Assembly (NCBI GenBank): GCA_019359315.1
Contig: JAHHHO010000025.1
Coordinates: 1 to 64,000, forward strand
Length of the DNA: 64,000 nucleotides
Direction: 5' to 3'
DNA from: Myxacorys californica WJT36-NPBG1
GTDB taxonomy: Bacteria; Cyanobacteriota; Cyanobacteriia; Leptolyngbyales; Leptolyngbyaceae
Shown: piece after piece, positions 36,033-44,390 of the stretch
Layout: each line of letters starts with the position of its first letter
Numbering within the stretch: the stretch's first letter is position 1
Translations under genes and position numbers: made by a program
The notes under the pieces: model-generated
Databases searched by the model: none
What the model saw: only the letters and a program-made list of their open reading frames with translations
Told to the model about the DNA's origin: nothing

Positions 36033-36479
36033 CTATTCCGACTGGCGCTCTAAGGTCGCTTCCATCGTATTCGTTAGATAGTGCCCAGACAGGACATTAC
36101 CCGACAAGTAATACTTATGGTCATCTACGCGATACAACGTTTCAAAGCCGCTGCGTCGCTGGCGATCACCCAAGGCCCAATAGCGCTGCACAATTGATTC
36201 CGGGGCAATCCAACCTTCTCCTTCAACGCGACCGAGGAGACTGTGTTGCAGCACAAACGTATAGCGGCGATCGCCTGCATCTAACCGCCCTCTGTACTGA
36301 AAGCTGATTTCCTCGCGATCGGACGCCGGAAAAACCAGCTTTGTCACCATCGTGAACCAATCATCGCGGCTCCAGGCAACCAGAATTTTGCCTTTTACAA
36401 GAATGGGGGGTCCATGCCGCTCTAGCCAGTTTCCTTGAAGAGTCCAGCGTCCGGATTCCAGTAAAAAGGTATGGTTCAC
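36033..36479 (-). CDS. Conserved hypothetical protein
   Basis: This 148-residue protein, starting with GTG at 36479, is rich in beta-strand-like segments and aromatic residues (WTLQGNWLERHG, ISFQYRGRLDAGDRRYTFVL, HKYYLSGNVLSGHYLTNTME). The pattern suggests a lipocalin-like or other beta-barrel fold of the cyanobacterial uncharacterised kind. There are no signal peptide, cysteines or catalytic motif. It lies between the kinase and anmK on the same strand. The family is not recognised. Confidence 0.7.
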   Translation of the reverse strand: MNHTFLLESGRWTLQGNWLERHGPPILVKGKILVAWSRDDWFTMVTKLVFPASDREEISFQYRGRLDAGDRRYTFVLQHSLLGRVEGEGWIAPESIVQRYWALGDRQRRSGFETLYRVDDHKYYLSGNVLSGHYLTNTMEATLERQSE

Positions 36480-36620
36480 AATGGCAGTCCTTGGGTGCTA
36501 AGGGATGGGGAAAGGGCGGTTTGGGATGATTGCCTGTGCGGTTTGACAAAGCGTTGGTCGAAGGTATCCCCTCATCGTTTAGCCTTCCTCAATGGCTGCC
36601 TATGCTATCACGCTTGGGTT

Positions 36621-37760
36621 TTAGGGTACGTGGTGAATTTCCCCTAAAAGGGTAGACCGAGTTGCTCCCGTCACCTCCGGGAGATTACCAGGGAAGGTGT
36701 GATATCGCCAGTAGGCAAGCACGGCAAACGCGATCGCTTCTTTTAAGTCGGCACTTAGCCCCACGTCATCGGTGGTGATCACCGTAGATTGCTCCAGACG
36801 AGCTTGAAAGCACTGTTTTAGATAACCATTCCGGCTGCCGCCTCCACATAGGAGAACCTGATCGGGCAGGCGAGGCAGAAAGGTTTGGTAACTGTGCGCG
36901 ATCGTTGCAGCGGTGAAGTCAGTCAGCGTTGCTAAAAGATCCGCCGCGTTTAGCTCAGAGGCATCGGCTAGGCATTGCGCTAAGTACGCTTGTCCAAAGT
37001 GTTCTCGCCCAGTCGATTTAGGCGGCGGGGCTTGAAAATAGTCTTGCTCAAGCCAGTGGTCTACAAGCGCTCGATTCGGCGTTCCAGTCGCTGCCCAGGC
37101 TCCATTGTCATCAAAGGGTTTTTCGCCGTTCGACAGATGCTGAACCGCGAGATCGAGCAGCATATTTCCAGGTCCAGTATCCCAACCGAGAATCTTGGTT
37201 GAGCGCTCTGAATTTTTAGCCGGAAGATAAGTGAGATTCCCAATACCCCCAATGTTTTGAACACAGCGATCGTAGGTCTGATGTCGCAACAAGGCAGCAT
37301 CAACCGGAGAAACTAGGGGTGCGCCTTCTCCGCCTAGGGCAATGTCGGCAACCCGAAAATTGCTGACGGTTGGAATTTGGGTCAACTGCGCGATCGCGTC
37401 CCCCCGCCCAAGCTGCACCGTATACCCAAGCTGTAACCCATTGCTCTTGCGAGGAGGTCGATGAAAGACGGTTTGCCCGTGTGAACCGATCAGGTCAGCC
37501 TTGGCATGATTGTTCTGAATGGCAAGCGCAGCTCGGGCAAACTGATCGGCAATGCGATCGTCAAGCTCAGCAAGTTCGGGCATTGCGATCGCAGCGCCCC
37601 CGCCAAGGCTCAAGATCAATTGCTGTAACTCTTCAGGGTAAGGATACGTAGCGCCCTCAATTAGCTCTGCTTGTAGATCAAATCCAGAGCCAGAAATGTC
37701 AACGAGAGCCGCATCAATGCCATCAACCGACGTTCCACTAATTAAACCAATTACACGCAT
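36621..37760 (-). CDS. anmK: Anhydro-N-acetylmuramic acid kinase
   Basis: This 379-residue sugar kinase phosphorylates and opens 1,6-anhydroMurNAc from recycled peptidoglycan to give MurNAc-6-P. Signatures are the N-terminal [12 protein letters not shown] (residues 5-16), [23 protein letters not shown] with [11 protein letters not shown], and [12 protein letters not shown] near the end. No murQ etherase is adjacent. Confidence 0.95.
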   Translation of the reverse strand: MRVIGLISGTSVDGIDAALVDISGSGFDLQAELIEGATYPYPEELQQLILSLGGGAAIAMPELAELDDRIADQFARAALAIQNNHAKADLIGSHGQTVFHRPPRKSNGLQLGYTVQLGRGDAIAQLTQIPTVSNFRVADIALGGEGAPLVSPVDAALLRHQTYDRCVQNIGGIGNLTYLPAKNSERSTKILGWDTGPGNMLLDLAVQHLSNGEKPFDDNGAWAATGTPNRALVDHWLEQDYFQAPPPKSTGREHFGQAYLAQCLADASELNAADLLATLTDFTAATIAHSYQTFLPRLPDQVLLCGGGSRNGYLKQCFQARLEQSTVITTDDVGLSADLKEAIAFAVLAYWRYHTFPGNLPEVTGATRSTLLGEIHHVP

Positions 37761-38152
37761 AGAACGAGAGAAAAAATGGTTGGTCTCATCATGCCATCCT
37801 CTCTATCTCTTGACTTCTTTTTCTATCCAAATAATGCAAATATTGATGTCTTTAAGCAGTCGAAGAAACTGTTGAGTGATCGCCAGAGAAATAACGCTCT
37901 GTATGGGTACTGGCTTTCTCGAATCACAATTTGAGTCATCCGATATTTTTTAGCAACATCTGCGATCGCTTAGGCAATATATCGCTAATCATCTCTTGAA
38001 TACAATCGCTAGCGAATCAGCTTATCCGTAGTTGACCAGGCGTTTTCAGCGAATTCCCATCCGGAATTGCTCCGCTATTTTCTGTATTAAGCCATAACAG
38101 CCAATGACAATCGCAACCTTAATCCTTGAGCTATGGGATTAGAAATAAACCT
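37761..38152. other. Intergenic stretch, nothing recognised
   Basis: This divergent gap between anmK and the SH3 lipoprotein gene contains one HIP1 site near 37967 and AT-rich sequence. No gene, hairpin with T-run or repeat array is visible. It presumably holds promoters for both neighbours. Confidence 0.5.
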
Positions 38153-39085
38153 ATGAAGACGTCACTCCCAATCCCATTTCCCGCCAAATTATGCTTTACA
38201 TTTGGTTTAGCGATCGCCCTTCAAATTACAGGCTGTAGTCAACCTCAAACGAGTTCCGCAAAACCATCCTCAACCGACACGAATCAAAATTCTTTAAACA
38301 CCACACAATCGAATTCTGCTGAAGCATCTCCAGCCAGCACAAATCAGAACTCTCTAAACACTACACAATCGAATTCCACTGAATCGGAAGTATTGGCATC
38401 AAAACTCCAGCAGATTACGCAAATTCCGGTTCTATTGCCGAGTGCCGTGCTTGCCGAGGGTCAGATGTATTTCAACGGCACGGCAAGCCGCGATCGCTAT
38501 GAGGTTAGCTTCGATTACACAAAAGACTGTCGTGGGACAATAGCTTGTAGCTTCGGCGGCATTTCGGCTCAACAAGGGGGAGAGATAGAGCTAATTTCTG
38601 ATGAAGCTCAAAATTCAAGAAATTCTGATGAAACCCAAAATCCAAGCAATACAGTTGAGCCAGTCACATTAGCTAACGGAACACCAGCACAATATAGTAA
38701 TCACTGTGGTGCATACTGTACAGCCTCTGTTGCTTGGAAGTCTAACGCTGTGCTGTATAGCGTGTTCATTAAGAACGGACTCAAACCGGATGTATTAGCA
38801 TTAGCGAACTCTGTACAGGCATTCTCTTCACCAAACGTTGAGCCGTTTGCAGGGGGTGTGGGTACGCTCACAACTAGCCAAGACTATAACACTCCGATTA
38901 ATATCCGAACTGAAGCTAGTACAACCGCAAAGATTCGCCATATTGGATATGCGGGCGATGAAGTAGCATTACTGACTCGCCGCACCGGACAAGACAAGGC
39001 GTATTGGTATCAAGTGAAATTTCCCAAATCGGGTGCAACAGGGTGGGTGCGAGGAGATTTTGTCTCCATTGATATTAAGTCCTAG
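38153..39085 (+). CDS. SH3-domain lipoprotein
   Basis: This 310-residue protein has a lipoprotein signal ending in LQITGC, so it is probably lipid-anchored. A low-complexity linker (25-85) contains a 20-residue repeat (NQNSLNTTQSNS twice) from a 60-bp DNA duplication at 38279 and 38339. A central domain has two cysteine pairs, and a bacterial SH3 (SH3b) domain at about 245-305 contains INIRTEASTTAKIRHIGYAGD and GATGWVRGDFV. SH3b domains usually bind cell-wall or protein partners. The start at 38153 fits the signal better than the frame start at 38126. Confidence 0.8.
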   Translation: MKTSLPIPFPAKLCFTFGLAIALQITGCSQPQTSSAKPSSTDTNQNSLNTTQSNSAEASPASTNQNSLNTTQSNSTESEVLASKLQQITQIPVLLPSAVLAEGQMYFNGTASRDRYEVSFDYTKDCRGTIACSFGGISAQQGGEIELISDEAQNSRNSDETQNPSNTVEPVTLANGTPAQYSNHCGAYCTASVAWKSNAVLYSVFIKNGLKPDVLALANSVQAFSSPNVEPFAGGVGTLTTSQDYNTPINIRTEASTTAKIRHIGYAGDEVALLTRRTGQDKAYWYQVKFPKSGATGWVRGDFVSIDIKS

Positions 39086-39150
39086 CCTCAACTGGCTTCA
39101 GGCATTAACTTAGCAGCACAAAAGGGAATCGCGTTTTAGAAAGCTATCAA

Positions 39151-39167
39151 CAGGGCTTACGCACTGG
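39151..39167 (+). repeat. Solitary copy of the MITE-like left end
   Basis: CAGGGCTTACGCACTGG differs by one base from the sequence at 29710-29726, the left end of the element at 29.7 kb. No inverted partner is seen nearby, so it is probably a relic of an old insertion. Confidence 0.5.
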
Positions 39168-39351
39168 CAGCAGCTTCTGTAACGGGCTCGTTCAACCGCT
39201 ACATTCGCTATCAAATCCGTTGCCAACGAAACAGTTTGGTGTGGGTTTTGATTGAGTCTCGATCGCACTAAGCTATACGCAATGAGCTACATAAACTCTT
39301 AAGGATATATGGCGCTAGTATAAACTATCTGTACCGTGTCGATCACCGTCT

Positions 39352-40956
39352 ATGAACGCTTGGAAATCGCTGTTGAAGCCCGTCTTGTTGTTCTGCTTGT
39401 GCTGTTTTGTCGCCATTAGTTGCGCCCGCTCAACTCCCGACGCCTCCACAACCGAAACGAGTCGCCTCACGGTCGGCACAACAGCAACAATTAGCACAAT
39501 TGATCCGGCGGATGCTTACAGCATTTTTGCAGGTAACTTGCTTTACAACTTGGGCGATCGACTGTATGGCTACAAACTGGGCACAAGCGAATTGCAGCCT
39601 CAGCTTGCGACAGCCTTGCCCAAGGTCAGCGCCGATGGATTGACGTACACGATTGCCTTACGGAAAGGAGTTGTGTTTCATGACGGCACTCTATTTAATG
39701 CAAAAGCGATGGAGTTTTCGCTTCAACGATTTATTCAAAACGGGGGTTCCCCTGCATTTTTACTATCAGACGCTGTAGATTCGATCGCGGCTACTGGAGC
39801 CGATCAACTCACGATCAAATTAAAAAAACCATTTGCGGCGTTTCCATCTCTATTAGCGTTTTCAGGAGCATGTGCCGTTTCGCCTAACGCTTACCAAATT
39901 AAGTCAGGAGACTTTAAGCCAGATGGGTTTGTGGGGACAGGTCCTTACAAATTGGTAAAGTATGGAACCGATTCGCTGCGTCTTGATGCGTTTGACCAAT
40001 ATTGGGGAGAAAAGCCAGCCAATCGGGGGGTCAATGTCCAGTTTTTCTCTAGCCCTGCAAACTTGTTCAACGCGTTCCGAACCGGAGCGATCGATGTCGC
40101 GTATCAAGGGATGGCACTCGATCAAATTCGCAGTTTGCAAGAAAAAGCGGCTCAGTCAGGCTGGAACGTCATTGAGCAGTCGGGCAGTGGTATTAACTAT
40201 TTGACGATTAATCTCAAGTCTGAGCCGTTGAATAAAGTAGAGGTAAGGCAAGCGATCGCGGCAGTCATGGATCGATCGTTGTTGCAGGATCGCGTGTTTC
40301 AAGGACAGATTAAGCCGCTATATAGCTTGATTCCTGCTACCTTGAAGGAACAAAAACCTGTGTTTCAAACCGAGGGAGATGCGAATATTGAACGGGCAAA
40401 GGCATGGCTCACAAAAGCAGGATATTCGGAAGCGAATCCGTTAAAAGTAGAGTTTTGGTATCGTTCTAATGTTGTCACCGATCAGTTAGCTGCCCTGACC
40501 TTGAAAGCGATCGCGCAGAAAAGACTAGGTCGATGGATGCAGTTTGATCTCAAAAGCGTCGAATCAACTACAGCCTACAAAAATCTTGATACTGGTGCGT
40601 ATCCGATGTTCCTGCTGGATTGGACACCTGATTTTCTCGATTCTGATAACTATATTCAACCGTTTATGGAGTGTACCAAAGGATCGAAGGCAGGCTGTGA
40701 AGAGGGAGCCAGCGCGTCTCAAGGGTCGTATTACTACAGCGATCGCGTCAATACTCTAATCGATCAGAGCCGTCAAGAACAAAACCCGGAAGTCCGTAAC
40801 AAACTATTTGCTGAACTGCAAACAATCTTGATGCAGGACGTTCCGTTCATTCCACTGTGGCAAAACAAAGATTACTTGTTTGTGCAAAAAAATATACAAG
40901 GAGCAACGCTAGAAGTTACGCAAAAGGTTCCATTCTCGGTCATGAAGAAAGCTTAG
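39352..40956 (+). CDS. ABC transporter substrate-binding lipoprotein, family 5
   Basis: This 534-residue protein has a lipoprotein signal (CLCCFVAISCARS) and the family 5 (oligopeptide/nickel) binding-protein fold: GTTATISTIDPADA, LQPQLATALPKVSADGLTYTIALRKGVVFHDG and PNAYQIKSGDFKPDGFVGTG. It would deliver peptides or a metal-ligand complex to an ABC importer, but no permease or ATPase gene is adjacent. The lipid cysteine is about residue 24. Substrate cannot be assigned. Confidence 0.9.
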   Translation: MNAWKSLLKPVLLFCLCCFVAISCARSTPDASTTETSRLTVGTTATISTIDPADAYSIFAGNLLYNLGDRLYGYKLGTSELQPQLATALPKVSADGLTYTIALRKGVVFHDGTLFNAKAMEFSLQRFIQNGGSPAFLLSDAVDSIAATGADQLTIKLKKPFAAFPSLLAFSGACAVSPNAYQIKSGDFKPDGFVGTGPYKLVKYGTDSLRLDAFDQYWGEKPANRGVNVQFFSSPANLFNAFRTGAIDVAYQGMALDQIRSLQEKAAQSGWNVIEQSGSGINYLTINLKSEPLNKVEVRQAIAAVMDRSLLQDRVFQGQIKPLYSLIPATLKEQKPVFQTEGDANIERAKAWLTKAGYSEANPLKVEFWYRSNVVTDQLAALTLKAIAQKRLGRWMQFDLKSVESTTAYKNLDTGAYPMFLLDWTPDFLDSDNYIQPFMECTKGSKAGCEEGASASQGSYYYSDRVNTLIDQSRQEQNPEVRNKLFAELQTILMQDVPFIPLWQNKDYLFVQKNIQGATLEVTQKVPFSVMKKA

Positions 40957-41265
40957 TAGTATAAGCTGACATCAAAAAGATTAGGGAAGTTAAGCGCTAT
41001 TCAAGGTAAAATTTCGCGATCGCTCAACAGCTATTCACGCTCTTTAGTTTCACCATCCATCTAAAGACTTGAAAATTTGATCTTCGGTAGAATTGGCATC
41101 AACTTCAGGCTGGTTAGTGCCGATTCCTAGCTGCTTTACAACCAGCTTGTGTCTCTTTTCCCTCAAAAACAAAATGCTAAGAAACCGTAATAGATGCAAC
41201 AGAGCGAAACCCGATAAAGTGTAGAGAGAAAGCTTCTTTAAAATGCTCTTTCCATTGTTTCGACT
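40957..41265. other. Intergenic stretch with a possible long-range stem
   Basis: Nothing coding is recognised. GCTGGTT (near 41112) and AACCAGC (near 41139) could form a stem around a 20-base loop, but no T-run follows. One HIP1-like CGCGATCGC site lies near 41016. Confidence 0.4.
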
Positions 41266-41997
41266 GTGATTTTCTGGTCAAGCTTGCTCACTTCACTGAC
41301 TCAGTACCCGATCGCATCTACGGCTCCAAGCGTGCTGATGAATGCTGCGATCGTAGCCCTCTGGCTACTCCTCATTGGCTTACTGGCAGAAGGCGTAAAC
41401 CGCTACACTCAAGCGGGTACAGAAATTGTTCGTAAAGTGGTTCACATCGGAACCGGAAACGTCATTCTATTTGCGTGGCTACTCAAAATTCCGATGTGGG
41501 TTGGCGTTGTCGCCTCAGTTTTCTTTAGCGCGATCGCACTGTTATCGTACTATGTGCCCATTTTGCCTAGCATCAACGGTGTCGGTCGCAAGAGTTTGGG
41601 GACATTTTTCTATGCGGTGAGCATTGGCGTCTTAGTCGCCTGGTTTTGGACATTAAACCTGCCTCAATTTGCCGCGCTTGGAATCTTAGTAATGACCTGG
41701 GGAGATGGTTTCGCCGCACTAGTTGGGCAGCGCTTTGGACGCCATCCCTATTGGCTATGGGACATGAAGAAAAGCTGGGAAGGCTCGCTCACGATGGCAG
41801 CTATTAGTTTCCTAGTGAGCCTTATTATCTTGATTGCAACCCAAGGAAATCTTTGGCAAGCGTGGTTGATCTCGTTCGCGATCGCGATCGTAGCTGCAAC
41901 CTTAGAAGCCTTCTCCAAATTTGGCATTGACAATCTGACTGTACCCATTGGTAGTGCTGCTGTTGGCTTCTTTTTGAGCCAGTTTTTATTTAGCTGA
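41266..41997 (+). CDS. Phytol kinase-type polyprenol/diacylglycerol kinase family protein
   Basis: This 243-residue membrane protein has about six helices and the CTP-dependent kinase landmarks of the VTE5/Dgk1/SEC59 group: EIVRKVVHIGTGNV, LVMTWGDGFAALVGQRFG and KKSWEGSLTM. In cyanobacteria such enzymes recycle phytol from chlorophyll for tocopherol and chlorophyll synthesis, which is the inferred role. The GTG start at 41266 gives the longest frame; the ATG at 41338 is an alternative that removes 24 residues. Confidence 0.87.
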   Translation: MIFWSSLLTSLTQYPIASTAPSVLMNAAIVALWLLLIGLLAEGVNRYTQAGTEIVRKVVHIGTGNVILFAWLLKIPMWVGVVASVFFSAIALLSYYVPILPSINGVGRKSLGTFFYAVSIGVLVAWFWTLNLPQFAALGILVMTWGDGFAALVGQRFGRHPYWLWDMKKSWEGSLTMAAISFLVSLIILIATQGNLWQAWLISFAIAIVAATLEAFSKFGIDNLTVPIGSAAVGFFLSQFLFS

Positions 41998-42168
41998 CGA
42001 AGTAGAAAAATAGTTGTCTTCTGTCCATTGGATGACTGATCAATCGCACCACTACCGCTAGACTGATAAAAACCTTCAACCAGAAACTTTCGTAATTTCT
42101 GCCAAGTCTTTTGTTTCAAGACTTGTAACCGCCGGACATTCACCCCGACTGTCTTCTACTCTGAAACT

Positions 42169-42762
42169 ATGACCTCTACCGTGCAGCCCTCTAGCTCTTC
42201 CTCTTCCCTAGAGGAACTTACGCTTCCAATTCAGCCCGATTCCAAGCAGCTAGATAACATCAAAGCTCAATTGGATCTGATTTTGCTGGCACTTGAAGCG
42301 ATCGCAGGCATCAGTTCCGAAGCCATGCTTCAAGCCGCAACCGATCTTAAACTTGAATCCATGATCAGTGATCGCGTGGCGTTGTGGCGCTTGCGTCAAT
42401 CGAGTCCACTGAGAAAGGGGCAAGGCGGACGCAAAAAGTTAGATGTAGACGAAGCACGCGCCTTGACCCTGATCATTTGCCATCTTGCCAAACAGCACAA
42501 CGAACTCATTCGTCGAGCCGTCGCGCTTTTAGAACAGATGACAGAACAAAACCGCGAGCCTCACCAAGCCGCTCTGCTGGGAAACTATTTAGATGCCTTC
42601 CACAACACCTACCAAGACCGTATGGAAGATGGCGAAATTATTCCGACTGAATCGCTCACAAACTTAGCGCTAAAGCTGCTAATTGATTTATTGTTTTACG
42701 GAAGCAATCATGGAGTCCGGCGTCTCTGGTTAACTTTGCTAGAGCGATCGCTCGGAGCTTAG
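42169..42762 (+). CDS. DUF3038 domain-containing protein
   Basis: This 197-residue, mostly helical, cytoplasmic protein matches DUF3038 as known from cyanobacteria, with LDNIKAQLDLILLALEAIAG, LWRLRQSSPLRK and LTNLALKLLIDLLFYG. No catalytic motif is visible. It is followed 79 bp later by the DUF4335 gene. The two families are usual neighbours in cyanobacteria, suggesting a joint but unknown function. Confidence 0.85.
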   Translation: MTSTVQPSSSSSSLEELTLPIQPDSKQLDNIKAQLDLILLALEAIAGISSEAMLQAATDLKLESMISDRVALWRLRQSSPLRKGQGGRKKLDVDEARALTLIICHLAKQHNELIRRAVALLEQMTEQNREPHQAALLGNYLDAFHNTYQDRMEDGEIIPTESLTNLALKLLIDLLFYGSNHGVRRLWLTLLERSLGA

Positions 42763-42841
42763 CAGAGCAGCTTGCTCTCGTCTGCTCCAATTTCCTCATG
42801 CTTCCCTAACTGCTCTTTTTGCCGCATTCAACAGTGAACCC

Positions 42842-44254
42842 ATGTCCTCTGCAACCTCAGTTTTAAGACGGTATACGCCGCCCACCTGCACTCTAGAGAT
42901 CGCAGCCAACAATTCTCCCCTCTCTCGTTGGATGGGGCAGTCTGCGCTGAAGAATGTCCGCTTCAAACTCAGCTTTGACGATCCTCGAGTTAGTGAAGAT
43001 CGATGGGTTGCCGTCCGGGGCGATCGCAACCAGCTTCAAGCCCTATGCGATGCAGTAACCAGCTATGTTCAAAGATTCTTGCATCAGTCCTCTAACTTCA
43101 TCACACAGCGCGAAAGCTCGAGCAATGGTGCAGTTGCCGCTCCCCAAAGCTTTGTTGGGCCAACTGGGCAGCCTTTTGAAGCTCAGAGCAATCCCGCAGG
43201 CATCTACCTCGAACCCAGAGGCATGTTATCTCACGAACTACACTTAGGTAGCCTTGCCACCGACGAGTCAGGTTCCACCATTCAACTGAGTGCTGTTCAA
43301 CTTGCCGATTTAGCAACCGCACTTGATGAATACGCTGCGGACGTAACGGCTATTCCCACCTTAAATAGACCCAGTTGGGCAAGCACTTCTCCCGCTTGGG
43401 GCAAGATTGCCGCCGTATCGCTTGTCGCGATCGGGTTGACGACTACTGCCGTCCGATTGCTCGATCGACAGCCTGATCCCCAAACGGCTTCCAGCCAAGG
43501 TGCAAGCAGTGCCGATCAGCGCTTAGCCATTGAGCCATTACCAAGTAGTCCTCAGCCATCCTCTTCTCTTACACTGCCAAGTCTACCGACCACGACCGTT
43601 CCTTTACCATCACTAGAAAATAGTTCGCCCTCAGCTCCAACCGCTCCAGAAAATTTGCCGAAATTTAAAGTTGAGCAGAAAGCACCAGAAGGAGCACAAT
43701 CAGGAATTCAACTTCCCGTTCGAGAAGCTCCAGAAGGATCTGTTCAAGTTGCACCGATTCCCGATCAAACTGCAGCTGGTGCTCAAGCGCCTCAAGTGGT
43801 AGCTAAAGCCCCTCCAGCGGCTCGCTCGACTGCTAAAGACCCGGACGGTGATCCGCTTCCCCTTGGTTCAGAACCCAGCAACAGTTCTGCTGCTAGTATC
43901 CAAGGCGCTGGAGCCGCTAACGATCGCCCTCAGTTGCCGAGTGTCCGCGATGCTGCAAGACAGGCTTCTCCTGAAACCTCGAAAACTCAAGTTGACGAAC
44001 TTAAAACTTACTTCACGTCTCGTTGGCAAGCGCCTAAAGAATTGCCTGATGATATTCAGTTCGTTCTGACCTTGGCACCAGATGGCTCCCTGCGAGCAGT
44101 TGAGCCAGTCGGACCAAATGCAACTTTATACCGCGATCGCGCTTCTATTCCTGCTCTTGGAGAAGTCATCGCCACGCCCAATCCCAATGGGCAAGAAACG
44201 AAAGTTCGGCTGCTTCTCAAAACAAATGGCACCGTGCAAGCGTTGGCTGAGTAA
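42842..44254 (+). CDS. DUF4335 domain-containing protein with single membrane helix
   Basis: This 470-residue protein has an N-terminal DUF4335 domain (1-170: LRRYTPPTCTLEIAANNSPL and VRFKLSFDDPR). A single hydrophobic helix near 185-205 (IAAVSLVAIGLTTTAVRLL) follows. A long Ser/Pro/Ala-rich disordered linker (210-370) leads to a C-terminal globular tail (about 380-470: YFTSRWQAPKELPDDIQFVL). That topology resembles TonB-like or envelope-spanning adaptors; the linker probably crosses the periplasm. It is partner of the upstream DUF3038 gene. Confidence 0.85.
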   Translation: MSSATSVLRRYTPPTCTLEIAANNSPLSRWMGQSALKNVRFKLSFDDPRVSEDRWVAVRGDRNQLQALCDAVTSYVQRFLHQSSNFITQRESSSNGAVAAPQSFVGPTGQPFEAQSNPAGIYLEPRGMLSHELHLGSLATDESGSTIQLSAVQLADLATALDEYAADVTAIPTLNRPSWASTSPAWGKIAAVSLVAIGLTTTAVRLLDRQPDPQTASSQGASSADQRLAIEPLPSSPQPSSSLTLPSLPTTTVPLPSLENSSPSAPTAPENLPKFKVEQKAPEGAQSGIQLPVREAPEGSVQVAPIPDQTAAGAQAPQVVAKAPPAARSTAKDPDGDPLPLGSEPSNSSAASIQGAGAANDRPQLPSVRDAARQASPETSKTQVDELKTYFTSRWQAPKELPDDIQFVLTLAPDGSLRAVEPVGPNATLYRDRASIPALGEVIATPNPNGQETKVRLLLKTNGTVQALAE

Positions 44255-44285
44255 ACGTCTCTAAGTCACGCCGCATCAACAGCAG

Positions 44286-44315
44286 AACAGGGATCGATAT
44301 CAGCCGATCCCTGTT
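44286..44315 (+). terminator. 11-bp hairpin after the DUF4335 gene
   Basis: AACAGGGATCG (44286-44296) pairs with CGATCCCTGTT (44305-44315) around an 8-base loop, 31 bp after the stop codon. A short TAATT follows. Confidence 0.7.
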
Positions 44316-44390
44316 TAATTAGACTACTTAATTAGGCTAGTTGATATTAGGCTAGCTGATTGGACCAAGCTCACTGAAGCAGTCCCAACT

